Notes: a model not told the origin generated them from the letters alone. A stretch of DNA of 64,000 bases from Agromyces sp. SYSU T00194 (GCF_040496035.1 NZ_JBEPJZ010000001.1:372001-436000); one strand, 5' to 3'. Positions 40,472 to 50,700 are shown, counted from the stretch's first letter. A program made the numbers and translations.

Positions 40472-43000
40472 CTAGAGCCGCCCGGCCCAGGACACCCGCA
40501 CGACCGCGGCGCCCTGCTCGGCGCTCGCGGCGAGGTCGACCTCGCCGCGGATGCGCCAGTCGTGGTCGCCGGCCGGGTCTGCGATGACCTGCTCGACGCG
40601 CCAGACGCCCGCATCCGCGTCCTCGTCGATCGACAGCAGGCGCGGCGCGCGAGCCGCGCCATCGGTGCCGATCGCGTCGTGCTCGGCGTAGTACGCATCG
40701 AGCACCTCGGGCCAGCCCACCTCGGGATCGAGCTCGGCGAGCTCCTCGTCGCGCTCGAGCGCGGCGAGCTGCACGCGCCGGAACAGCTCGTTGCGCACGA
40801 GCACCAGGAAGGCGCGGCGGTTCGACACCACGCTGGGCGGTGCCGGGGGCACGACCTCGGCAGGCTCCGGGCCGTCCTCGAGCGGGTGCGCGAGCCGCTC
40901 CCACTCGTCGACCAGGCTCGAGTCGACCTGGCGCACCAGCTCACCGAGCCACTCGATGAGGTCGAGCAGCTCCTCGGTCTTCGCCTCCTCGGGCACCGTC
41001 TGGCGCACGGCACGGTAGGCGTCGCTCAGGTACCGCAGCACGAGGCCCTCGCTGCGCTGCAGCTGGTAGAACGACACGTACTCGCCGAACGACATGCTGC
41101 GCTCGAACATGTCGCGCACGACCGACTTGGGGCTGAGCTCGAAGTCGCGCACCCACGGCTGGCTCGACGCGAACGTCTCGTAGGCCTGGGCGAGCAGCTC
41201 GTCGAGCGGCTTCGGCCAGGTGACCTGCTCGAGGGCCTCCATGCGGTCGTCGTACTCGACGCCGTCGGCCTTCATCGCGGCGACCGCCTCGCCGCGGGCG
41301 CGGAACTGCTGCTGCGACAGGATCGGGCGCGGGTCGTCGAGCGTCGACTCGATCACGCTCACCACGTCGAGCGCGTAGTGGCCGGTGCCGACGGATGCCC
41401 CGCCGGACGTGTCGTCCGGGTCGAGCAGCTCGATCGCAGCGAGCGCGAACGGCGACAGCGGCTGGTTCAGCGCGAAGTTCGGCTGCAGGTCGACGGTGAG
41501 GCGGATGACCGGCGTCGCGGGATCGGCCCGGTCGACCTCGACCACGCCCGCGGCGACGAGGGTGCGGAAGACGCCCAGGGCGCGGCGGGCGAGCTCGCGC
41601 TTGCGCGCGAGCGGCTCGTGGTTGTCGAACACGAGCGCGCGGGCGTTCGCGAACACGTCGCCGCCACGCGCGATCACGTTGATGAGCATCGCCGCGGTGA
41701 GCTGCAGGTGCGAGGTGAGCGGCTCGGGCTCGGCGTCGATGAGCCGCTCGAACGACCGCTCGGTCCAGTTCACGAACCCCTGCGGCGCCTTCTTGCGCAC
41801 GACCTTGCGGAGCTTCTTCGCGTCGTCGCCCGCCTTGCGCACGGCGACCGCGTTCTCGATCTCGTGCTCGGGGGCGAGCGCGACCACGGTGCCCGCCGTG
41901 TCGTAGCCGGCGCGCCCCGCGCGCCCCGCGATCTGGTGGAACTCGCGGGCGGTGAGCTGCCGCATCCGCTGCCCGTCGTACTTGGTGAGCGCCGTGAGCA
42001 GCACGGTGCGGATCGGCACGTTGATGCCGACCCCGAGCGTGTCGGTGCCGCAGATGACCCGCAGCAGCCCGCGCTGCGCGAGCTGCTCGACGAGGCGCCG
42101 GTAGCGCGGCAGCATGCCCGCGTGGTGCACCCCGATGCCCGCGCGCACGAGGCGCGAGAGCGTCTTGCCGAACCCCGTGGTGAAGCGGAACTCGCCGATC
42201 TCGCGCGCGATCTCGTCGCGCTGCTCGCGGGTCACGACCCGGATCGACGACAGCGCCTGCGCCCGCTCCATGGCCGCCGCCTGCGAGAAGTGCACGATGT
42301 AGACCGGCGCCTGCTTCGTCTCGAGCAGCTCCTCGACCGTCTCGTGGGCGGGGGTGACCGCGTACGAGAACGACAGCGGCACGGGCCGCTCGACGCCGGT
42401 GACCCGGGCCGTGTCGCGCCCGGTGCGGCGGGTCAGGTCGTCGGCGAGCGCCGTCACGTCGCCGAGCGTCGCCGACATGAGCACGAACTGCACGTCGGTC
42501 AGGGTGATGAGCGGCACCTGCCAGGCCCAGCCGCGATCGGGGTCGCCGTAGAAGTGGAACTCGTCCATGACGACCTGGTCGAGGTCGGCCTCGGGGCCGC
42601 GACGCAGCGCGAGGTTCGCGAGGATCTCCGCGGTGCAGCAGACGATCGGGGCGTCGGGGTTCACCGACGAGTCGCCGGTGACCATGCCGACGTTCGCCGC
42701 GCCGAAGATGTCGACGAGCTGGAAGAACTTCTCGCTCACGAGCGCCTTGATCGGCGCGGTGTAGTAGCTGCGCCCGCCTCGGGCGACGGATGCCGCGTGG
42801 GCGGCCACGGCCACGAGCGACTTGCCCGTGCCGGTGGGCGTGGACAGGATGACGTTCGCGCCGGAGACGATCTCGATGACGGCCTCGTCCTGCGCCGGGT
42901 AGAGCTCGAGGCCGCGGTCGGCGGCCCAGTCGACGAACCCGTCGTAGGCCGCGTCGGCGTCGAACGGCGTCGGCATGCGGTCGAGCAGCGTGGCGGTCAT
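40472..43000 (-). CDS. DEAD/DEAH-box (SKI2-like) helicase with DUF3516 C-terminus
   Basis: 842 aa. Superfamily 2 helicase: Walker A STPTGTGKSLVAVAAH (about residue 51), DEFH box in VVMDEFHFYGD, SATLGD, HHAGMLPRYR, CGTDTLGVGINVP and QIAGRAGRAGYD. The C-terminal half (from about 430) matches the actinobacterial DUF3516 type. Probably an RNA helicase of RNA processing or decay; direct evidence is lacking. ATG 43000 fits the family start FDADAAYDGFVDWAADRG. Confidence 0.9.
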   Translation of the reverse strand: MTATLLDRMPTPFDADAAYDGFVDWAADRGLELYPAQDEAVIEIVSGANVILSTPTGTGKSLVAVAAHAASVARGGRSYYTAPIKALVSEKFFQLVDIFGAANVGMVTGDSSVNPDAPIVCCTAEILANLALRRGPEADLDQVVMDEFHFYGDPDRGWAWQVPLITLTDVQFVLMSATLGDVTALADDLTRRTGRDTARVTGVERPVPLSFSYAVTPAHETVEELLETKQAPVYIVHFSQAAAMERAQALSSIRVVTREQRDEIAREIGEFRFTTGFGKTLSRLVRAGIGVHHAGMLPRYRRLVEQLAQRGLLRVICGTDTLGVGINVPIRTVLLTALTKYDGQRMRQLTAREFHQIAGRAGRAGYDTAGTVVALAPEHEIENAVAVRKAGDDAKKLRKVVRKKAPQGFVNWTERSFERLIDAEPEPLTSHLQLTAAMLINVIARGGDVFANARALVFDNHEPLARKRELARRALGVFRTLVAAGVVEVDRADPATPVIRLTVDLQPNFALNQPLSPFALAAIELLDPDDTSGGASVGTGHYALDVVSVIESTLDDPRPILSQQQFRARGEAVAAMKADGVEYDDRMEALEQVTWPKPLDELLAQAYETFASSQPWVRDFELSPKSVVRDMFERSMSFGEYVSFYQLQRSEGLVLRYLSDAYRAVRQTVPEEAKTEELLDLIEWLGELVRQVDSSLVDEWERLAHPLEDGPEPAEVVPPAPPSVVSNRRAFLVLVRNELFRRVQLAALERDEELAELDPEVGWPEVLDAYYAEHDAIGTDGAARAPRLLSIDEDADAGVWRVEQVIADPAGDHDWRIRGEVDLAASAEQGAAVVRVSWAGRL

Positions 43001-43069
43001 CCCCACGAGTCTGCCCCATCGGGGCGTGCGCCCGGGAAACGGCCGCCGGGGCCACCCGGACATGAGAGT

Positions 43070-43108
43070 GGCCGGTGCGCCCCGAGCTCGGGTCGTTGCG
43101 CACCGGCC
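43070..43108 (-). terminator. Hairpin with inner palindrome behind the AEC gene
   Basis: Outer 11-bp stem GGCCGGTGCGC (43070-43080) / GCGCACCGGCC (43098-43108); the loop contains the palindrome CCCGAGCTCGGG (43081-43092), so two stacked hairpins are possible. Located about 130 bp after the AEC transporter stop and 70 bp before the helicase start on the same strand. The rest of 43001-43238 shows no gene. Confidence 0.5.
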
Positions 43109-43238
43109 GTCCAGGTCTCGATCGACAGTCAGTTCCCCCTGCATACGCCGTGTCTCGACCCACTCATACGGTAGGAACGCGGCAGGCCCGGGGCATCCGG
43201 GGAATCCCTGAAACCGTGCGCTCCGGGGCCGGAACCGG

Positions 43239-44162
43239 CTACACGCCGAGCAGCAGCGAGACGACGAACAGCACCGGCACGGCGCCCACCGTGGTGAGGA
43301 GCACCGTGTCGCGGGCGATGATCTCCGCCGTGTCGTAGCGCTGCGCGATCGTGAACACGTTCTGCGCGCTCGGCAGCGCCGCCAGCACCGTCACCGCGTA
43401 GAGCGTGTGCCCGTCGAGCCCGAACGCGAACCGGCCGACCGCCCAGGCGACGACCGGCATCACCAGCAGCTTCAGCGTCGAGGCGAGCAGCACGTCGCGG
43501 CGACCGGAGCCGGGCGCGAGCGGGCGCTGGCCGTGCAGCGAGATGCCGTAGGCGATGAGCATGATGGGCACCGCCGCGTGCCCGACGAGCGCGATCGGCT
43601 CGGTCACGATCGCGGGCAGCTCCACGCCCGTGACCGAGACCAGCACCCCGAGCAGCGACCCGATGATGATGGGGTTCGCGAGCGCGCGCAGCACGGTGCG
43701 CCAGACCGATGCCCCGCCGCGGACGACCACGTCGAGCACCGAGAGCGCCGCGGGCATGAACAGCAGCAGCTGCAGCAGCACGACCGGCGCGGAGAACGCC
43801 GCGTCGCCCAGCATGTAGACCGAGATCGGGATGCCGATGTTGTTGCCGTTGACGTAGCCGGAGCCGAGGCTGCCGACGACCGTCTGCGCGACGGGGCGCC
43901 GCCAGACGAGCAGCGCGACCGACGCGAACACCACGAACATCGCCACCGCCGCGATGGCGGAGACCGGCAGGAGCACCGAGAACAGCTCGCCGACGTCGGC
44001 GTCGGAGAGCACGCTGAACAGCAGGAACGGGCCGAGCACGCTGAACGCGAGCCGGCTGAGCACGTAGCGCGCGTGCGGACCGAGCACGCCGCTGCGCCCG
44101 GCGACCCAGCCCACGAACACCGCGACGCCGATGACCGCGAACCCGGTCAGGACATCCAGCAC
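43239..44162 (-). CDS. AEC (auxin efflux carrier) family transporter
   Basis: 307 aa, about ten membrane segments. Start GTG 44162 (VLDVLTGFAVIGVAVFVGWVAG). Family marks include NGNNIGIPISVYMLGD in segment four and SAQNVFTIAQRYD near the end. Bacterial members export small carboxylates such as malate or malonate; substrate unknown. Divergent from the aldo/keto reductase gene. Confidence 0.88.
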   Translation of the reverse strand: MLDVLTGFAVIGVAVFVGWVAGRSGVLGPHARYVLSRLAFSVLGPFLLFSVLSDADVGELFSVLLPVSAIAAVAMFVVFASVALLVWRRPVAQTVVGSLGSGYVNGNNIGIPISVYMLGDAAFSAPVVLLQLLLFMPAALSVLDVVVRGGASVWRTVLRALANPIIIGSLLGVLVSVTGVELPAIVTEPIALVGHAAVPIMLIAYGISLHGQRPLAPGSGRRDVLLASTLKLLVMPVVAWAVGRFAFGLDGHTLYAVTVLAALPSAQNVFTIAQRYDTAEIIARDTVLLTTVGAVPVLFVVSLLLGV

Positions 44163-44277
44163 GCGGGCCTCCTCCTGCGCCGGGCGCGGGTTCGTCGTAG
44201 GGTCGAGTCCGATCCTCCCACCTCCCGCGACGCGCGCGTCGCCGGTGGTGGGCGCACACGGACGAGGGAGACCGCAG

Positions 44278-45258
44278 ATGACCATGCAGACCACGCTGCC
44301 CACCACGCCGCTCGGCACCACCGGCATGGACGTCACGCGCGTCGGGTTCGGCGCCTGGGCGATCGGCGGCGGCGACTGGGCGTTCGGCTGGGGCCCGCAG
44401 GACGACGACGCATCGGTCGCGGCGATCCGGCACGCGGTCGCGCGCGGGGTCAACTGGATCGACACGGCGTCGGTGTACGGGCTCGGCCACTCGGAGGAGG
44501 TCGTCGCACGCGCCCTCGCCGACCTGCCCGAGGACGAGCGCCCCTACGTCTTCACCAAGGGCGGCATGGCGTGGGACCTCGCCGATCGCCGCCGCCGCGC
44601 GCAGCGGGTCGGGGCGCCCGCGACGATCAAGCGCCAGGCCGAGGAGTCGCTGACGCGCCTCGGCGTGGAGCGCATCGACCTGTACCAGATGCACTGGCCG
44701 GCCGAGGACGGCACCCCCATCGAGGACTACTGGAACGCGTTCGTCGAGCTGCGCGACGAGGGCAAGGTGCGCGCCATCGGCCTGTCGAACCATTCCGTGG
44801 CGCAGCTCGAGGCGGCGGAGGCCGTCGGGCACGTCGACACCTTGCAGCCGCCGTTCTCGGCGATCGCGCCCGCGACCGCCGACGAGCTGCTGCCCTGGTG
44901 CGCCGCGCACGGCACCGGGGTGATCGTCTACAGCCCGATGGGCTCCGGCCTGCTCACCGGCGCGTTCGACGCGGCGCGCGTCGCCGCGCTCCCCGACGAC
45001 GACTGGCGCCGCAGCGCGCCCGCGTTCACGACCGACCTCGAGCGCAACCTCCGCATCGCCGACGCGATCGGCCGCGTGGCCGAGCGCCACGGCGTGCCGC
45101 AGCCCGCCGCCGCCGCGGCGTGGACGCTGGGCTTCGCGGGCGTCACCGCGGCGATCGTCGGCGCGCGCTCCGAGGCGCAGATCGACGGCTGGCTGCCGGC
45201 GAGCACGCTCGCACTCACCGAGGCGGACTACGCGGAGGTCGCCGCGGCGAGCGCCTGA
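44278..45258 (+). CDS. Aldo/keto reductase
   Basis: 326 aa TIM-barrel NADPH reductase. GFGAWAIGGGDWAFGWGPQDD, then catalytic Asp-Tyr in NWIDTASVYGLGHSEE (about 56-71), Lys in FTKGG, and QMHW. Phosphate-binding end AAIVGARSEAQIDGW. GAGGGAG precedes ATG 44278. Resembles the YdbC/ 'oxidoreductase of aryl-alcohol type' subgroup; physiological aldehyde or ketone unknown. Confidence 0.9.
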   Translation: MTMQTTLPTTPLGTTGMDVTRVGFGAWAIGGGDWAFGWGPQDDDASVAAIRHAVARGVNWIDTASVYGLGHSEEVVARALADLPEDERPYVFTKGGMAWDLADRRRRAQRVGAPATIKRQAEESLTRLGVERIDLYQMHWPAEDGTPIEDYWNAFVELRDEGKVRAIGLSNHSVAQLEAAEAVGHVDTLQPPFSAIAPATADELLPWCAAHGTGVIVYSPMGSGLLTGAFDAARVAALPDDDWRRSAPAFTTDLERNLRIADAIGRVAERHGVPQPAAAAAWTLGFAGVTAAIVGARSEAQIDGWLPASTLALTEADYAEVAAASA

Positions 45259-45277
45259 CGCGACGCGGGCCGGGCGG

Positions 45278-45985
45278 TCAGCCCCGGATCGTCGGTCGCA
45301 CCACCGACGCGGGGCGACCGCCCGACACCAGTTCGACCACCGCCTCGACGAGGCGGAACGGCAGCAGGGCGACCAGGTGCAGGAGCACGAGCGGCCCGAA
45401 CGCCGCGCCCGAGTACGGCAGCCACACCATGAGGCGGCGCTCGGCGCCCCACGGCAGCGCGAGCACCGCCGGCACGAGCGCGAGCAGCAGCCACAGCGGC
45501 TGCACGAACGCGAGCACGGTCGCGGCGATCACGAGGCCGGCGCCGACCAGCGTCTGGAGCACGAGCAGCACGCCGACGGGCGGGCGCGCGTACCGGATCG
45601 TGCGGTCGGCCGAGACCCAGCTCCACATGAGCCAGGCGCGCAGCAGCGGCACGCCCTGCTCGCGGAGCGCCGTGCGGAACACGCGATCGTCGATGCGCCG
45701 CTGCGCGAGCGTCGCCGCGCGGCTCCCGAGCCGGTCGGCCGCCCGGCTCTGCGCGTCGTGCACGATCGCGGGGGCGGACTGCCGCCCGTAGCTCGCGATG
45801 AAGCTCCACAGGAACGGCGGCACCGACGCGAGGTCGGTCGCGACGGGCTGCGCGCGATACGCGCCGCCGTCGACGGGGTCGTCGTAGCGCACGGGCTCGA
45901 GCACGTCGAACACGTACCCGTCCGCGGGCCGCTGCGCGAGCACGAGGTGCTCGAGCGGTCGGCCGTCGTCGTCGCTGAACGGCAT
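45278..45985 (-). CDS. DUF1353-domain membrane protein
   Basis: 235 aa. N-terminal DUF1353 domain (YRAQPVATDLASVPPFLWSF and APAIVHDAQSRAA, phage-associated domain of unknown role) followed by three membrane segments (PVGVLLVLQTLVGAGLVIAA, PLWLLLALVPAVLAL, AAFGPLVLLHLVALLPF). ATG 45985 is chosen because GGAGG lies 7 bp upstream of it; ATG 45991 overlaps that site. Convergent with the aldo/keto reductase gene. Confidence 0.72.
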   Translation of the reverse strand: MPFSDDDGRPLEHLVLAQRPADGYVFDVLEPVRYDDPVDGGAYRAQPVATDLASVPPFLWSFIASYGRQSAPAIVHDAQSRAADRLGSRAATLAQRRIDDRVFRTALREQGVPLLRAWLMWSWVSADRTIRYARPPVGVLLVLQTLVGAGLVIAATVLAFVQPLWLLLALVPAVLALPWGAERRLMVWLPYSGAAFGPLVLLHLVALLPFRLVEAVVELVSGGRPASVVRPTIRG

Positions 45986-46133
45986 CTGCATCCCTCCGGT
46001 CGCTCCCATCCTGCCGGTTCCCGCCCACGCCACGCCGCAGGCACTGTCGCAACGACGGTCGCGGGCCATAGGGTCGAGATGACCTCCCCGTTCGGGGGAC
46101 GCGCACCGCCGACCACTGCGAGGGGAGACGGCC

Positions 46134-48617
46134 ATGGCCCGACGGACTGCTCCGGCTGCGACGCTCGAGACGGTGGACCTCTGGTGGCGTGCGGCCAACT
46201 ACCTCACGGTGGGCCAGATCTACCTGATGCGGAACCCCCTGCTGCGGCATCCGCTCGCCCCGACCGACATCAAGCCCCGGCTGCTCGGGCACTGGGGCAC
46301 CTCACCCGGCCTGAACCTCGTGTACGCGCACCTGAACCGCGTGATCGTCGAGCGCGGCATCCCGACCCTCTTCGTCTGCGGCCCCGGTCACGGCGGGCCC
46401 GCGATGGTCGCGAACGCCTGGCTCGACGGCACGTACTCGGAGCTGTTCCCGAAGGTCGGGCAGGACGTCGAGGGCCTCGGCGAGCTGATGCGGCAGTTCT
46501 CGTTCCCCGGCGGCATCCCCTCGCACGCCGCGCCCGAGACCCCCGGTTCGATCAACGAGGGCGGCGAGCTCGGCTACTCGCTCATGCACGCCTACGGCGC
46601 GGCCCTCGACAACCCCGGCCTCGTGGTCGCATGCGTGGTCGGCGACGGCGAGGCCGAGACCGGCCCGCTCGCCGCGAGCTGGCGCGCGCACGCCTTCCTC
46701 TCCCCCGCCACCGACGGCGCGGTGCTGCCGATCCTGCACCTGAACGGCTACAAGATCGCCAACCCGACGCTGCTCGCGCGCATCCCCGAGGACGAGCTCG
46801 TGCAGTTCTTCCGCGGGCAGGGCTACGAGCCGCTGCTCGTGACCGGCGGCTTCGACGGCGAGGACCCGATGCGCGTGCACGAGGCGCTCGCGGCCGCGCT
46901 CGACGAGGCGTACGGGCGCATCCACGACATCTGGGCCGAGGCACGGGGCACGAACGGCGACGACGGGGGCGAGACGGATGCCGGCGCCGACGCGGCCCAC
47001 GACGACGCCTCGCCCGCGGGCGAGGACGCCACCAGCGCCCCCGACGCGCGCCCGCGCTGGCCCATGATCGTGCTGCGCACGCCGAAGGGCTGGACCGGTC
47101 CGAAGGTCGTCGACGGGGTGCAGGTCGAGGGCACGTTCCACGCCCACCAGGTGCCGCTCGCGGGCGTGCGCGAGGACGAGGCGCATCGCGCCCTCCTCGA
47201 GGAGTGGATGCGCTCGTACTGGCCCGAGGAGCTCTTCGACCTCGAGGGGCGGCCGGCGGCCGGGCTCGCGCCGCTCCGGCCGGTCGGCGGCATGCGCATG
47301 AGCGCGTCTCCGCATGCGAACGGCGGCGTCGGCGAGGCGCTCGACCTGCCCGACACCGCCCCGTTCGCGGTCGACACCGGCGGGGCGCGTACGAACCGCG
47401 CATCCGCCACCACCGTCTTCTCGCACTGGCTGGCCGAGACGATGCACCGCAACGCCAGCTCGTTCCGGCTGTTCGGGCCCGACGAGGTGGCCTCCAACCG
47501 CCTGCAGGCGGTCTTCGACGTCACGCCGCGCGCGTGGATGGAGGCCATGCACCCCACCGACCAGCACCTCGGGCGCGAGGGCCGGGTCATCGAGGCGCTC
47601 AGCGAGCACCTCATGCAGGGCATGCTCGAGGGGTACCTGCTGACCGGCCGGCACGGCCTGCTCACGTCGTACGAGGCGTTCATCCACATCGTCGACTCCA
47701 TGTTCAACCAGCACGCGAAGTGGGTCGAGTCGGCGCACGAGGTGCCCTGGCGGGAGGACATCGCCTCGCTCACGTACCTGCTGTCCAGCCATGTCTGGCG
47801 CCAGGACCACAACGGCTTCTCGCACCAGGACCCGGGGTTCCTCAACGTGGTCGTGAACAAGCAGGCCGACGTGGTGCGGGTCTACCTGCCGCCCGATGCG
47901 AACACCCTGCTCGCCACGATGCGGCACTGCTTCGCCACGACGAACCGGGTCAACGCCGTCGTCGCGGGCAAGCAGCCCCAGGGCGCGTGGCTCTCGATGG
48001 CGGAGGCGCAGGCGCATGTCGACGCCGGCGTCGGCGTCTGGGAGTGGGCGGGCAGCGAGATCGGGTACGTGCCCGGCGACCCCGGGGCGTCCGTGCCCGA
48101 CGCCGTCATCGCGTGCGCCGGAGACGTGCCGACGACCGAGGCGATCGCCGCGGCCCAGCTGCTGCGGGAGCGGATGCCGCGGCTGCGGGTGCGACTCGTG
48201 AACGTCGTCGACCTCATGCGCCTGCAGGATGCCCGGGAGCATCCGCACGGCCTGTCGCACGCCGAGTTCGACGGGATATTCACGACCGACCGGCCGGTGA
48301 TCTTCGCCTTCCACGGCTACCCCGCGCTCATCCACCAGCTCACCTACCGGCGCGCGAACCACGCCAACATCCACGTGCGCGGCTTCAAGGAGCGTGGCAC
48401 GACGACCACGCCGTTCGACATGGTGCACCTGAACGACCTCGACCGGTACCGCCTCGCGCTCGACGTGCTGGAGCGCGTGCCCGGCCTGGCGGAGCAGGAC
48501 GGCGTCGCCGGTCTCGCCGAGGACTGGCACTCGCAGCGGGTCGAGGCGCGCGCGTACGCGTACGAGCACGGCGAGGACCCGCCGTTCGTGACCGACTGGG
48601 AGTTCTCCGGGCGCTGA
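46134..48617 (+). CDS. xfp: Xylulose-5-phosphate/fructose-6-phosphate phosphoketolase
   Basis: 827 aa. ThDP enzyme that splits xylulose 5-P or fructose 6-P with phosphate into acetyl-phosphate and glyceraldehyde 3-P or erythrose 4-P. Family marks: [87 protein letters not shown], and [12 protein letters not shown]. Between about residues 278 and 305 it carries an acidic insert ([16 protein letters not shown]...) before [15 protein letters not shown], longer than in common homologues. The gluconokinase gene faces it, so the pair may feed gluconate carbon into a phosphoketolase route. Confidence 0.96.
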   Translation: MARRTAPAATLETVDLWWRAANYLTVGQIYLMRNPLLRHPLAPTDIKPRLLGHWGTSPGLNLVYAHLNRVIVERGIPTLFVCGPGHGGPAMVANAWLDGTYSELFPKVGQDVEGLGELMRQFSFPGGIPSHAAPETPGSINEGGELGYSLMHAYGAALDNPGLVVACVVGDGEAETGPLAASWRAHAFLSPATDGAVLPILHLNGYKIANPTLLARIPEDELVQFFRGQGYEPLLVTGGFDGEDPMRVHEALAAALDEAYGRIHDIWAEARGTNGDDGGETDAGADAAHDDASPAGEDATSAPDARPRWPMIVLRTPKGWTGPKVVDGVQVEGTFHAHQVPLAGVREDEAHRALLEEWMRSYWPEELFDLEGRPAAGLAPLRPVGGMRMSASPHANGGVGEALDLPDTAPFAVDTGGARTNRASATTVFSHWLAETMHRNASSFRLFGPDEVASNRLQAVFDVTPRAWMEAMHPTDQHLGREGRVIEALSEHLMQGMLEGYLLTGRHGLLTSYEAFIHIVDSMFNQHAKWVESAHEVPWREDIASLTYLLSSHVWRQDHNGFSHQDPGFLNVVVNKQADVVRVYLPPDANTLLATMRHCFATTNRVNAVVAGKQPQGAWLSMAEAQAHVDAGVGVWEWAGSEIGYVPGDPGASVPDAVIACAGDVPTTEAIAAAQLLRERMPRLRVRLVNVVDLMRLQDAREHPHGLSHAEFDGIFTTDRPVIFAFHGYPALIHQLTYRRANHANIHVRGFKERGTTTTPFDMVHLNDLDRYRLALDVLERVPGLAEQDGVAGLAEDWHSQRVEARAYAYEHGEDPPFVTDWEFSGR

Positions 48618-48630
48618 GCGCTCGGCGCGC

Positions 48631-48672
48631 CGGACGACGTGCCCCGGACGACCTGCCCCGGACGACCTGCCC
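48631..48672. repeat. Three tandem 14-bp repeats
   Basis: Unit CGGACGACSTGCCC at 48631-48644 (with GT), 48645-48658 and 48659-48672 (both CT). It starts 13 bp after the phosphoketolase stop and runs into the inverted-repeat element next to it. Confidence 0.85.
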
Positions 48673-48830
48673 CGCGGGGTTCACTTTTCAGGACCCCGGC
48701 CCGGTCGGATGCCGGATTCCGCCGCGGGCGCAGGCTCGAGCGCCGGAATCGTGCGAGCGACGGGCCGCAACGCCGGATTCCGGCATCCGCCCGGGCCGGC
48801 TTCCTGAGAAGCGACCAGCAACCGCGGGGC
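48669..48830. repeat. Long imperfect inverted repeat (possible MITE-like or palindromic intergenic element)
   Basis: Two 40-nt arms, 48685-48724 and 48771-48810, are complementary at 34 of 40 positions, with tips TTTTCAGG and CCTGAGAA. Outside them, GCCCCGCGG (48669-48677) and CCGCGGGGC (48822-48830) again pair, separated from the arms by 7 and 11 nt. The centre is 46 nt. The RNA could form a large hairpin and may end both converging genes; the structure also fits a small non-autonomous mobile or REP-like element. No target duplication is clear. Confidence 0.7.
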
Positions 48831-48860
48831 GAGCGGATGCCTCGGGGGGATCGCGCCCCG

Positions 48861-49391
48861 TCAGCGCGGGGCGAGGGCGGCGGCGCGCAGGCGTGCCGCC
48901 GCGTCCGCGGCGATACGCTCGACCGGGGGTGCCACGTCGACCGCCACGCCGGGCTCGTCCTCGGCGAGCGGCTCGAGCGTGGCCAGCTGCGAGGCGAGCA
49001 GGGCCGGCGGCATGAAGTGCCCGGTGCGCGCTGCGGCACGCGCCGCGAGCATCTCCGGGTCGCCGTGCAGGTGCACGAACACGGTCTCCGGCGCACGGGA
49101 GCGGATGCGATCGCGATACGTCCGTCGGAGCGCCGAGCAGGCCATCACGAGGCCGTCATCGGATGCGGCGAGCGCATCGCCCACGAGATCGAGCCAGGGC
49201 GCGCGGTCGGCGTCGGTCAGCGGCACACCGGCGGCCATCTTCTCGACGTTCGCCCGCGGGTGCAGGTCGTCGGCGTCGGCGAACGGCACCCCGAGCCGCG
49301 CGGCGAGCGCCGCGCCGACCGACGACTTCCCGACCGCGGAGACGCCCATCACGACGATGCGGGGCGCTGCGGGCGGCGTGTCGTCGGGCAT
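48861..49391 (-). CDS. gntK: Gluconokinase
   Basis: 176 aa. Phosphorylates gluconate to 6-phosphogluconate. P-loop GVSAVGKSSVGAAL (about residues 16-29), DADDLHPRANVEKMAAGVPL, the gluconate-kinase hallmark, CSALRRTYRD, and FVHLHGDPEMLAARAAARTGHFMP with GHFMP. ATG 49391 follows a G-rich site. Next to phosphoketolase on the opposite strand. Confidence 0.95.
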   Translation of the reverse strand: MPDDTPPAAPRIVVMGVSAVGKSSVGAALAARLGVPFADADDLHPRANVEKMAAGVPLTDADRAPWLDLVGDALAASDDGLVMACSALRRTYRDRIRSRAPETVFVHLHGDPEMLAARAAARTGHFMPPALLASQLATLEPLAEDEPGVAVDVAPPVERIAADAAARLRAAALAPR

Positions 49392-49537
49392 CCCCCCATC
49401 ATCGCGCACCGCGGCACCCGACCGACGCGTCACGAGGACATGCGACGGCGCACGACACGCCGCGCGACTGCATGCGTGCGGAGCGGGTCGGTCGGATCTG
49501 CATGTTCTCGGCGGGCGGGGTGGGCGGGACGGGCCGC

Positions 49538-50545
49538 CTACCAGCGCTCGTGCACGGCGGCGCGGAACTCGCGGTCGTAGAGCTCGCGTACGGCGTCGTC
49601 GAGGCCCTCGTCGAGCGTGATCGAGCCGGCGGCGGCGTTGGCGCGCGCCTGCTCGGGGGTGCGTGCGCCCGGGATGACGGTCGACACGCCCCGCTGGCCG
49701 GCGACCCAGGCGAGCGCGAGCTGCGCGGTCGTGGGCACGCCGCCGCCCGGGGCATCCGTCACGAACTGCGGGGCGAAGTGCGCGAACTGCTGCGCGGCGC
49801 GCACGCCGGTGGCGAAGTCGACGCCGGCGAAGGTCTCGCCCACGTCGAACGCCGACCCGTCGCGGTTGTAGGTGCGGTGGTCGTTCTCGGCGAACGTGGT
49901 GTCGGTCGTGTACTTCCCCGAGAGCAGGCCGCTGGCGAGCGGCACGCGCACGATGATGCCCACGCCCTCGGCCTCGGCGGCGGGCAGCACGACGTCGAGC
50001 GGCTTCAGCCGGAACGGGTTCACGATGATCTGCACGGATGCCACGCGCGGACGCGCGATCGCCGTGAGCGCCTGGGCGACGGTCTCGACGCTGACGCCGT
50101 AGGCGGCGATGGCGCCCCGATCGACCAGCGTGTCGAGCGCGTCGAAGACCTCGTCGTCGGCGAAGACCGCCGTGGGCGGGCAGTGCAGCTGCACCAGGTC
50201 GAGCGTGTCGGTGCCGAGGTTGCGGCGTGAGCGGTCGGTCCACTCGCCGAAGTTCACGAGCGAGTAGTTCTCCGGCTCCTGGGGCATGCGCCGACCCATC
50301 TTGGTCGCGACCGTGACGCCCGAGTCGGGGTGGTCTGCCAGCCAGCCGCCGATGATCGACTCGCTGCGGCCGTCACCGTAGACGTCGGCCGTGTCGAAGA
50401 AGGTCACCCCCGCCTCGGCGGACGCGTCGAGCACGGCCCGCGCGTCGGCCTCGTCGACGTCGCCCCAGTCGGCCCCGAGCTGCCAGGTGCCCAAGCCGAT
50501 CGCGGAGACGGTGCGTCCGGTGCGTCCGAGGGTGCGGGTCTGCAT
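49538..50545 (-). CDS. Aldo/keto reductase
   Basis: 335 aa. LGRTGRTVSAIGLGTWQLGADWG start, catalytic Asp-Tyr in TFFDTADVYGDGRSE (about 49-63), Lys in VATKMGRRM, then DLVQLHCP, and the C-terminal cofactor loop STVIPGARTPEQARAN. NADPH-dependent aldehyde/ketone reductase of the YajO/aryl-alcohol group. Starts at ATG 50545, divergent from the BCCT gene. The gap 49392-49537 to gntK holds no gene. Confidence 0.9.
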   Translation of the reverse strand: MQTRTLGRTGRTVSAIGLGTWQLGADWGDVDEADARAVLDASAEAGVTFFDTADVYGDGRSESIIGGWLADHPDSGVTVATKMGRRMPQEPENYSLVNFGEWTDRSRRNLGTDTLDLVQLHCPPTAVFADDEVFDALDTLVDRGAIAAYGVSVETVAQALTAIARPRVASVQIIVNPFRLKPLDVVLPAAEAEGVGIIVRVPLASGLLSGKYTTDTTFAENDHRTYNRDGSAFDVGETFAGVDFATGVRAAQQFAHFAPQFVTDAPGGGVPTTAQLALAWVAGQRGVSTVIPGARTPEQARANAAAGSITLDEGLDDAVRELYDREFRAAVHERW

Positions 50546-50700
50546 GTCGGGTCCTCCCGGGTCGGTGCTGCAGTGCCTGCGGCCGGGCCGTGCGGATGCG
50601 GCCGCCATGCGAGCCTACGCGCGACCGGCACCGCATGCAGGCGCCTGACACCCGCGGAGCGCCTCGCTAGGGTGGGGAGGGACGACTGAGGGGGCTCCCG

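Noticed and set aside
40562..43174. Long plus-strand frame opposite the SKI2-like helicase
   Set aside because: The minus strand encodes all helicase motifs in order; the antisense frame has none and is His/Arg-skewed.
43110..43200. AT-richer stretch upstream of the helicase gene as a small RNA
   Set aside because: No conserved fold or promoter-terminator pair could be recognised; it more likely holds the helicase promoter.
45377..49015. A plus-strand open frame of more than 1200 codons
   Set aside because: It is a different frame over the clear phosphoketolase gene and antisense to DUF1353; its composition (Arg/Ala/Pro) is that of a shadow frame.
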